Shown here piece by piece: positions 56,079-64,000 of a DNA stretch of 64,000 nt (positions are counted from its first letter, which is position 1; each line of letters starts with the position of its first letter). The notes below the pieces were generated by a model. It worked only from the letters and a program-made list of their open reading frames with translations, was not told where the DNA came from and ran no database searches. The position numbers and the translations under genes are program-made. Location of the stretch: positions 26,093,032-26,157,031 of the forward strand of contig NC_135219.1 of the NCBI RefSeq assembly GCF_052324685.1, read 5' to 3'. Origin of the DNA: Brachyhypopomus gauderio (Eukaryota; Chordata; Actinopteri; Gymnotiformes; Hypopomidae).

Positions 56079-56873
56079 TGTTACGTGCATGGTGTGCACG
56101 TTGTGTTTTCTGTCTTCATCCATAGGTGGACTCGTTGTTGCTGCTGATCGCCCTCTGGCCGTGGACAATCACCTTTGGCGTGTTCCACCAATCTGGAGAC
56201 GGGAAGGCTTCATCAGCTAACCAACGGGATGCTGTGGAGGGCGGGCGTTCTGGCTTAAATGATGGCTGCAAGGATGGAAGAGGGAGACACATGAATGCTG
56301 TTTGATAGAGTTGTTGTGTAGCTAATGTTGTGTGGTTGATGTGTGGCCGAGTTGTGTGTGTTATGCAGAAAACCAGTCTAGTTTTATGTGAATGTTTCAT
56401 GTGGTATGTGTAGGTGGTTATCAGGTCTCCTGAATATCCCAGTGTGTACTGTGATCACTGTTCATGTGTGAGGCTATGGTGGGGTAGGTTAACTCTTTTC
56501 TCTTGTTTGTAGTATTGTTTTGTTGTATAGGTGTTAGGAAAGAAGGCGGGTGTCACTTTTGTATGTTTGTTAGGTTAGGGGTTTGGTAGGTAGGGAAGAG
56601 TTTATATTTCTTTCATTGCTTTGATGCCGCCTGTGACCCACCATAGTCAGGTATGTGTACGTGGCATATGTACAGTAAATGGGCATTGCCATCTAGCTCG
56701 TTGTGAGACGTTATAACTTTTGTCTAGACTATTGTCTATGTGCATCTGTTTTGTGTGTTGGCTCTCTGGACCAGTAAAGATCCTAGTCGCTATCTGCTTG
56801 ACTCCGTGCTGTGTATCTTATTCCACCCTACACCCAACAACAGTCCTGTGCATCTGTAGAGGGGGACGTAACA
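56079..56873 (+). repeat. 3' LTR of gypsy B
   Basis: Begins TGTTACGTGCATGG and ends GGGGGACGTAACA, with 7-bp inverted tips. The partner 5' LTR is not in the window. The right flank is LINE sequence (56874 on), so the element inserted into or next to a Tx1/L1-type LINE. Confidence 0.8.
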
Positions 56874-56879
56874 GCCCTC

Positions 56880-58960
56880 TAACAATGGGAATATGCTTCC
56901 CTGGTGCCACGCCCAATCTTCGAGCATGGAGATTTAACTCACTTATACTTTCAGATGAACAGTTTGTTACTTTTATCAAATCTGAAATTGTACTCTTCCT
57001 TACTTACAATCAGACCCCGGGAATGCTATCATCAACAGTATGGGAGGCAATGAAGGCATACTTGAGGGGCCAGATTATTTCATATTCCACCAGCTGCCAG
57101 AAAACGAACTCTAAGCGCCTTAAACAACTGACGGCCGATATTCTTAAATTAGACACAATGTATAGTCACTCCCCTTCAGAAGATATTTTTAAACAGCGTC
57201 TAATTCTAAAAATGGAATTTGATCTTCTCTCCACTCATCAAGCAGAGAACCTAATCTTAAAATCTAGACATAGATTATATGAACATGGGGAGAAGGCCGG
57301 AAAAATACTTGCACATCAACTTCGTCAGAGAGCCACCAATCAGCATATACCTGAAATAAATAATGAACATGGCTCAAAGCATATTGACTACCTAAAAATA
57401 AATACGTTTCCACCAATATTACTCCTCTCTTTATACTTCTGAGACTCCTGCGGATTACGCTGCTCTAAATAACTTTTTCCGGAATCTCAATCTACCCAGG
57501 ATAAATACGACTCTAGCCACAGAACTAGAAGGAGATATTTCTATTCCAGAGATTATAGAATCAATTAGAAGTATGCAAAGCAATAAATCTCCAGGACCGG
57601 ATGGATATCCAGCAGAGTTCTTTAAGATATTTGCAGAACAACTTGCTCCACTCCTCCTCTCTGTATTTCAGGAATCATTTACCTCTCAATCCCTCCCCCC
57701 AACAATGCGGGAAGCAATTATCTCACTTATTTTAAAGAAAGATAAAAATCCTCTCATGTGCAGTTCATATCACTCATGAATACAAATGTTAAGATCCTGG
57801 CAAAGCTCCTAGCACGTCGTCTTGAGGGATCTCTCCCCTCTATCATATCCACAGACCAAACAGGTTTTATGAAAAATAGACACTTTTTTTAATGTAAGGC
57901 GACTCTTAAACATACTGTACTCCCCTTTTCCGTCGGATGCCCCAGAGATTGTGTTATCACTCGACGCTGAAAAGGCTTTTTATAGGGTAGAGTGGGGCTA
58001 CCTCTTTTGCACCCTTGAAAGGCTGGGTTTTGGTCCTAAGTTTATAACATATATTAAAACCCTATATTCATCTTCCATGGCCGCTATACGTACAAACAAC
58101 AACCTGTCGACTTACTTTAAATTGCAACGAGGCACACGCCAGGGCTGGCCATTATCTCCCATTCTATTTGTGATAGCCATTGAACCGCTGGCCTTAGCCA
58201 TACGTCAGGATGCTCAAATATAAGGAATCAATCGAAGAGGCCAGGAGCATAAACTGTCACTCTATGCAGATGACTTAATACTGTATATATCAGACCCTGT
58301 ATCATGCATTCCGAGATTACTAGATCTGTTTGGTGAATTCGGGAAACTTTCTGGTTATAAAATACATTTCTCCAAAAGTGAACTGATGCCAATCAATCAA
58401 CTCACCAAGAACATTTCTTTTAACACAACTCCCTTTAAAATTAGTACCACAAAATTCAAATATTTAGGTATATGGATCACACATGATTACAGTACAAAGA
58501 TCTTTATAGGTCTAACTTTCTCCCTTTGATATCTAATCTGAAAGAAGATATTAGACGCTGGGAATTGCTACCTCTCTTTGGGAGGGAAGATCAATGTGAT
58601 TAAGATGAATGTATTACCTAAATTCCTCTATTTATTTCAGAATCTTCCCATTTTCTTGACCAGCTCATTCTTTAAATTCGTAGATACTCTAATATCGGCT
58701 TTTATCTGGAATAAAAAAATCCCACGTATCAGAAAATGTATACTACAGAAGCCTCGCTCCCAGGGCGGCATGGCACTCCCAAATCTCCGGCTCTACTACT
58801 GGGCAGCTAATATTAGAGCTCCTTTGCACTGCAGGGAGAATATGGACGGTCCTGCCACCCTTAAATGGGTAACCCTTGAAAACTCTTCATGCAATTCCAC
58901 CTCCTTGTCAGCATTACTGTGCTCTAAACTCCCATGGGAAAAACCAGTCTCTTACTAAAG
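56880..58960 (+). pseudogene. Tx1/L1-type reverse transcriptase
   Basis: Linker: WRFNSLILSDEQFVTFIKSE and LLSTHQAENLILKSRHRLYE. RT: SNKSPGPDGYPAEFFK, LLARRLEGSLPSIISTDQTG, LSLDAEKAFYRVEWGYLF, RGTRQGWPLSPILFVIAIEP and LSLYADDLILYIS. Thumb and later: FKYLGIWIT, GKINVIKMNVLPKFLYLFQN and SQGGMALPNLRLYYWA. YADD is intact. Frame breaks occur near 57440, 57777, 57890, 58222 and 58525. The endonuclease and ORF1 are missing. Confidence 0.88.
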
Positions 58961-59451
58961 CAACAATCCTGTGGTTATACACTCAGTTAAAATTTGGAAC
59001 CAATTCAGGCGATCATTCAACCGTAACAAACCTTCTATATTTAGTCCAATAACTAATAATCACATGTTTACTCCCTCAACAATAGACATTTACTGAATTT
59101 TATCAGTAAATGACGTCTATCTCGACAATACGAATACGAATACGAATACTTTAATGTCATTGCACAATGTACATGTACACTTGTTCAACGAAAATAGGAT
59201 CCAGCCTCCATCATGGTACATATTAAATACAATGGTACAATATGCTATATACACTAAAATAATAAAATGTTATCACTAATATAATAAAATGGATTTAAGA
59301 ACCAAAATAGAATAGTCGGAACCAAAAAACAAACAAAACAGAAGAAGCAGCATGTTATTGCACTTGTGAATTAAGTTGTACATTTCCCATTAAAGTTATC
59401 ATCTTAAATTGAAATTGAATCTATATATTGCGCAGTGCCCGAATAAATAAT

Positions 59452-60511
59452 TTAAGAGTTTAACAGAGCGATAGCCCTGTTGTAAAAACTGTCCCTTAGC
59501 CTATTTGTCCTTGCTTTGAATTGCCTGAACCGTCTGCCTGATGGCAGCAGTTTGAATATGTGATACCCTGGGTGTGTTCTGTCTTTTATTATTTTATGGG
59601 CCTTTCTGCGACAACGGGTGTTGTAGAGCTCCTTAAGTGATGTAAGAGGGTAACCAATGATTTTCTGGGCGGTGTTGATGACCCTCTGTATGGCCTTCTT
59701 GTGTTTAGTGTTACAGCTGGCGAACCACACAGAGATGCAAAATGTTAACACACTCTCCACGGAGCAGCGATAGAAAGCCATCAGCAGTTCTTTCCTCAGG
59801 TTAAGCCTCCTGAGGATCCTCAGAAAGTGGAGGCGCTGTTGGGCCTTTTTCACTACCGCTGAGGTGTTTGTGCTCCATTGGAGGTCTGCGTCCAAATGCA
59901 CCCCCAAAAACTTAAAGCTGGCTACCCTTTCCACACACTCCCCATTGATCCAGATTGGTCTCAGGTCGGATTTTATCTTCCTGTAGTCCACAATCAGTTC
60001 TTTGGTCTTTGAGGTGTTAACGACTATGTTGTTGTCTGCGCTCCACTCCACAAGCCTATGGACATCCTCCCTATATGCCGATTCATCGCCATTAGAGATA
60101 AGCCCGACTAAAGTGGTGTCATCCGCGAACTTGATTGTGACATTGTTCTGGTGTTTACTGACACAGTCGTAAGTGTACAGAGTGTAGAGTAGTGGACTAA
60201 GTACACACCCCTGTGGTGTCCCAGTGTTAAGTGTGAGGGCTGAGGAAAGATGTGATCCTACTCTGACCTTCTGTGTCCGGTCTGAGAGAAAGTCTGTAAT
60301 CCAGTTGCAGATGTTGGTTGAGATACCCATGTCCATTAGTTTGGGAGTCAGTTTGTCCGGGATAATGGTTTGGGTGGGAGACATGACACGATGTGATGTT
60401 TTACCAGCTTCTCGAAACACTTCATGACTGTTGAAGTCAAAGCTACAGGTCGGTAGTCATTAAGGCTGCTGATGCTGGTCTTTTTTGGCAGAGGTATGAT
60501 TGTGGCTGCCT
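59452..60511 (-). pseudogene. Reverse transcriptase C-terminal half of the Rex1/CR1-like LINE
   Basis: Open for 322 codons: [95 protein letters not shown] and [19 protein letters not shown], ending LLPSGRRFRQFKARTNRLRD and a stop at 59452. FADD is intact. The segment between fingers and palm (FAYR...LFIDFSSAFN in relatives) is deleted near 60420, so no complete RT is encoded. Confidence 0.87.
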
Positions 60512-61800
60512 TCAGACATTGTGGGATCGAGGACTGAGAAAGAGAGGCATTAAAATTTTTGTAAAAATCCCAGCTAACTGATCAGCACACTCTTTGAGGA
60601 CCCTCGCAGGCACTCCGTCAGGTCCGGCAGCTTTCCTGGGGTTTACTGCTTTCAGTGTACACCTCACCTCATGTTCCTCTAACACCAGGTTGTAGCTGTT
60701 GCAGTTGGATGGCAGGGCTGCTGCTGTTACTGGTCTCACCACATCAAAACGTGCAAAGAAGTGGTTTAACTCTTCCGCCAGTGCTGGGTTGTCTACAGCC
60801 ATTGTGATGTTGCTGGACTTATAGTTGGTGAGGTGCTGAACTCCCTGCCACATTTGCCTGGTGTTGTTGCTCTCAAAATGGTTCTCAATCTCCATTTTGT
60901 ATTCCAACTTGGCCCTTTTGATGCCTTTCTTCAGTTCAGCTCTTGCGGCACTGTACTGCCTGCTGTCTCCAGATTTAAAAGCAGTGTTCCGTTGTTTCAG
61001 TAGGACCTGAACTTCTTTGGTCATCCAGGGTTTACGGTTGGAGTATGTCCTAATTTGTTTGTCCACAGTGACATTTTCAACGCAGAAGTTGATGTATGAG
61101 AGCACAGCTGTGGTGAAGTCCTCAAGGTCCTGATGTTCAAAAACACACCAATCAGTGCTCTCAAAACAGTCTTGCAATTGAAGTGATGCTCCTTCTGGCC
61201 AGATTTTAACTGTCTTTTTGGCTGGTGGAATCCTCTTTCTGCAGGGTGTGTATGTGGGAATCAACAGTATGGAAATATGATCAGACAAACCCAGATGTGG
61301 TAAGGGGGTTGACCTATAGCCTTTGCTGATGTTGCTGTAAACTTTATCTAGAATGTTATTTCCTCTTGTAGCACACTTAATATGCTGTTCGAATTTAGGG
61401 AATACTGTTTTTAATTCGGCGTGATTGAAGTCCCCCGCAGTTATGTGCACTGCGTTTGGATACAAGTTTTGTTGAATGCTTATGGACTTGTGTAGCACTT
61501 CCAGAGCTCGGTTAGCATTAGCATCCGGTGGAATGTAAACAGCCGATACCATAGCGACGGCGAACTCACGAGGTAAATAGAATGGTCTGCATTTAACAGT
61601 AAGAAATTCCAGGTCCGGGGAACAATGACTGACTACAGTCTTTGAATCAGTGCACCAGTTGTTATTTATGTAGATGCATAGTCCCCCTCCTCTGCTCTTA
61701 CCGGATGTGTCGATGAGCCGTGTAGCATGCTAGCTCGATAGCCGAGTCCGGTATGGTGGGTTGCAGCCAGGTTTCTGTAATTACCGCAATGCTGCAGTTC
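60512..61800 (-). pseudogene. Endonuclease C-terminus and linker of the Rex1/CR1-like LINE
   Basis: Early part: AVITETWLQPTIPDSAIE, then after a shift GGGLCIYINNNWC. The long ORF (61552-60512) has SAVYIPPDANANRALE, HITAGDFNHAELKTVFP, GLSDHISILLIP and the linker NRKPWMTKEVQVLLKQRN. It continues into the RT start (NPRKAAGPDGVPARVLKECA). Endonuclease residues D and H (GDFNH, SDH) are present. The frame is lost near 60530. Confidence 0.85.
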
Positions 61801-61849
61801 CGTAAAAGGTTATTGTTGGCAAACTGTAGTCTTAGCTCGTCAATCTTGT

Positions 61850-62470
61850 TTTGCATCATTCGAACAACTGAAGGATAGATTCAACATTTCTAGATCCCAT
61901 TTCTTCAGATACCTACAAACACAGAGTTTTGTCACAGAGCAATTTGACTGCTTTCCACTGCGCCCCCCCAATTCACTATCAGATTCTATTCTTGAGCTGG
62001 AAGTAAATTCCAAGCAAATTGTTCGCAAAATATATATACTACTCAGCACATACAATTTGGCCACTCTGGATGATCTCAAAAGCAGATGGGAAGGAGATCT
62101 GGGCAATCAGATTCTGGTAGAAATCTGGCAAAAAATTATTCAGAGGATACATACATAATCTATTTGTCAACGACTCTCGGTTGTGCAGATTAAGGTGGTA
62201 CACAGACTCCATTGGAGCAAAGTCAGACTATCTAGATTTAGATCAAATTTGGACCCCATATGTGATAGATGCAAACAAGACCCCGCAAGTTTATTACATA
62301 TGTTTTGGACATGTCCAAGATTACACAAATTTTGGAAGTCCATTTTTGACACCCTCTCGAAAATTCTGGAAATTCAATTGGACTACTCACCTTATATTGC
62401 ACTTATATTTGGTGTCCCTCCATTAAATGTTCAACTAAACTATGGCGTTAAATTAGTATCTTTAATATGA
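61850..62470 (+). pseudogene. C-terminal domain of the Tx1/L1-type LINE
   Basis: It reads FEQLKDRFNISRSHFFRYLQ. After frame breaks near 62157 comes the L1-type zinc motif CDRCKQDPASLLHMFWTC (C-X2-C, H-X4-C). LHKFWKSIFDTLSKILEI and a stop at 62468-62470 follow. Confidence 0.82.
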
Positions 62471-63530
62471 GAGCGCAAAGATAATGTTAAATCGAGCAAG
62501 TCAGACACATTGAGCACGCAAAATCAAGGAAACCGAGCAAAAACAGTGACAACGAGAGCAGAGAATCAAGAATTGCGTGGTTAAGCGCGCTCGTTTCTCG
62601 CAGCCACGCGAGCGCTTCACTGTTTTCAGCGCGCGTTTCAGTTTTTTGCTCGCTTCTAAAACTTCTGCTCGCTTCGTAATTACAAGCGGGGATACGTCAC
62701 AGATTGACGATGATCCAGGCTTGGTAGAAGATTACCGGAATCATCGATCGAAATTGCCAGTGAGCCTTATGGAACAGGTAAATTCAGAGTGCAATGTGTT
62801 TTTTGTTTTTAATTGATATGTTATTTCAAAGTAGGTTTCAGTGTGTATTTTATTGTCAGTGTTGGTTGGTGTTATATATCACATTATAGTTAATTATTCA
62901 GCACCCCCGCCGTGAAATGCATCCCCTTCTTGTGAACGCGCACAGTACGGTCTGCTTTCGAAAACGGGTACAATCCGCTTCGATATCGATATTCTTCCTG
63001 CAGGCAGGTCAAAACCTGTTTGTCTTATATGCTTAGAAAGGGTTGCATTAATTAAAAGTGGAAATGTGAAACGCCACTACGAAATGAAGCACAGCTCTTT
63101 TGAGCAAAGTTATCCGCTGAATCCGAGCAGAGAGCACGCAAATTAACTGAACTGCAAGCCCATTATGACAGATCCCGACTCATCACACATACTTTTACAG
63201 CCCAGCAACGTGCAAACGAATGTTTACTTTTGGGGCAACATTAAAAAAATATTTAATAACGGGATAGACGTGAAGGAGTGCTTAAATGCTGTTGCTGAGA
63301 CATTATTTGATGGAAAACAAAAAGATGATATATGTGAAAAATAAAACAAATCCCTATATCAGCTTCAACAGCAACCAGAAAATCAGAAATATTAGCAGGT
63401 GATGTACTGGCTCAGATTGATGCAGCTATTCAGAGCGCACAATGCATATCTCTGGCCATTGATGAGTCTACAGATGTTACTGATAATGCCCAGTGTGGTG
63501 GAATTGATGGCACAGAATTCGAGGTCTTAT
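62471..63530 (+). pseudogene. ZBED/GTF2IRD2-type hAT transposase, broken
   Basis: About 62985-63130 reads RPVCLICLERVALIKSGNVK and RHYEMKHSSFEQSYPLNPS, a BED-type zinc finger (CX2C ... HX4H). Then TAQQRANECLLL, and after a stop and a shift IPISASTATRKSEILAGDVL and QCISLAIDESTDVTDNAQ, the start of the catalytic core with its first Asp. The frame breaks near 63146 and 63343. Downstream homology fades after 63530. Transposase of this group cuts and pastes hAT DNA; this copy cannot. Confidence 0.72.
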
Positions 63531-64000
63531 AGTATATTAAGCAGTATTTATTTGATAGCAAGAGTTACAATATAAAAGTATGATGTGAAGCTTGCGCTTC
63601 ATGCAGTAACTCTGAACTGTCTCTCAGTCCAGATTCTTATAGTCAAAGTGTGTGTGTAGAAAAAACTAAGGATGCTGCTTCCCAGGAGCAGTTATCAGTT
63701 TCCCTGGGATTCAACCTTGGGTGCTTAGAAATGGATAAGCAATATTATCACCAACTCTGCTGCTGCACAGAAAACTTCAGTCTTACAGAAAAACATCTTC
63801 GATATGGTTACAGTTAATTACTAAGCAGTACTTTTCACACAGACTGTGCTATAGTGTCTGCATGGACATGATTAACATGAATCACACATGAATATAATCA
63901 ATATTTCCTTCACACCAGCTTTTAGTGTATGTGAGATTTTATCATAAAGATAGGAAGGAGCTCTGTGAGGATCTGCTGGGTCTAACCACTGGAAACACAT
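63531..64000. other. No gene seen
   Basis: AT-rich sequence after the hAT relic. No ORF longer than a few tens of codons and no repeat ends recognised. Confidence 0.5.

Larger units (their letters stand above)
54657..56873 (+). mobile_element. Ty3/gypsy element B, 3' part
   Basis: RT and RNase H are followed at once by a polypurine tract (ttcggggggtg, 56069-56079) and a 795-bp LTR. No integrase is present downstream of RNase H. In Gmr1-type gypsy elements integrase lies upstream of RT, so this layout fits that group. The 5' part (gag, protease, integrase) is missing, cut by the MITE at 53757-54656. Confidence 0.85.
59129..61846 (-). mobile_element. Rex1/CR1-like LINE inserted in the Tx1/L1 LINE
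   Basis: The longest LINE copy in the window. On the minus strand a partial endonuclease comes first, then a linker, RT and a 3' UTR ending in an attcgt-type tandem tail at 59129-59150. The 5' end near 61846 is a truncation inside the endonuclease. It belongs to the same family as the copy in CYP46A intron 9. A clear target duplication was not seen. Confidence 0.87.
56874..62470 (+). mobile_element. Tx1/L1-type LINE, 5'-truncated, split by another LINE
   Basis: The plus strand carries the linker and RT (56874-59120) and the C-terminal domain (61846-62470). The Rex1/CR1-like LINE at 59129-61846 sits between them on the opposite strand. The frame on the left ends VNDVYLDN and resumes on the right as FASFEQLKDRFNI, so the insertion is inside the coding region. 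Confidence 0.85.

Noticed and set aside
62567..62816. Short ORF of 79 codons before the hAT relic
   Set aside because: Low-complexity Arg/Phe/Ser sequence with no domain; the supported transposase motifs start later, near 62985.

Overview
The window is vertebrate nuclear DNA, most likely from a teleost fish. It holds one recognisable host gene, a 15-exon cytochrome P450 of the CYP46A family. Almost everything else is a deep nest of transposable elements of kinds common in fish: L2-like, Rex1/CR1-like, RTE and Tx1/L1 LINEs, Ty3/gypsy elements, hAT and PIF/Harbinger MITEs, and CACTG-ended DNA elements. The species cannot be fixed from sequence alone. I saw no tRNA, rRNA, CRISPR array or prokaryotic operon.

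Layout: 1-4696 is a decayed Ty3/gypsy element on the minus strand. 4.7-7.7 kb holds a LINE scrap and a CACTG-type DNA element carrying two broken exons, with a solo LTR inside it and a second solo LTR inside the first. 7.9-10.5 kb is a Harbinger-type MITE whose middle is replaced by a LINE. 10.9-13.5 kb is LTR-like sequence and a hAT relic with further MITEs inside. 15-19.5 kb is an L2-like LINE interrupted by another CACTG element. 19.9-21.0 kb is one arm of a large inverted repeat.

21518-35269 is the CYP46A gene on the plus strand. Its 15 exons splice in frame to about 509 codons with all P450 signature motifs intact. Intron 9 is about 10.2 kb and is filled with nested LINEs, hAT and Harbinger MITEs and LTR pieces. 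The other introns are short.

36.4-43.4 kb holds two further nests: an L2 tail split by a CACTG element with a spliced gene relic, and a hAT-like MITE split by a 2.9-kb terminal-inverted-repeat element that carries an exon-like ORF. 44.1-45.5 kb is the second arm of the inverted repeat. 46.3-52.3 kb is a non-autonomous LTR element overlapped by a 2.36-kb tandem duplication. 52.5-64 kb holds a solo LTR, an RTE scrap, a hAT-like MITE, the 3' half of a gypsy element with an altered RT active site, a Tx1/L1-type LINE split by a Rex1/CR1-like LINE on the opposite strand, and a broken ZBED-type hAT transposase.

Only the P450 gene looks under coding constraint. The items I would look at first are the two CACTG-ended elements that carry related C-terminal exons of the same protein family, the LINE/MITE chimera, the exon inside the GGGCCC-rich element, and the LTR element whose long ORF has no gag or pol motif. 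All family names come from recognition by eye, without database searches.
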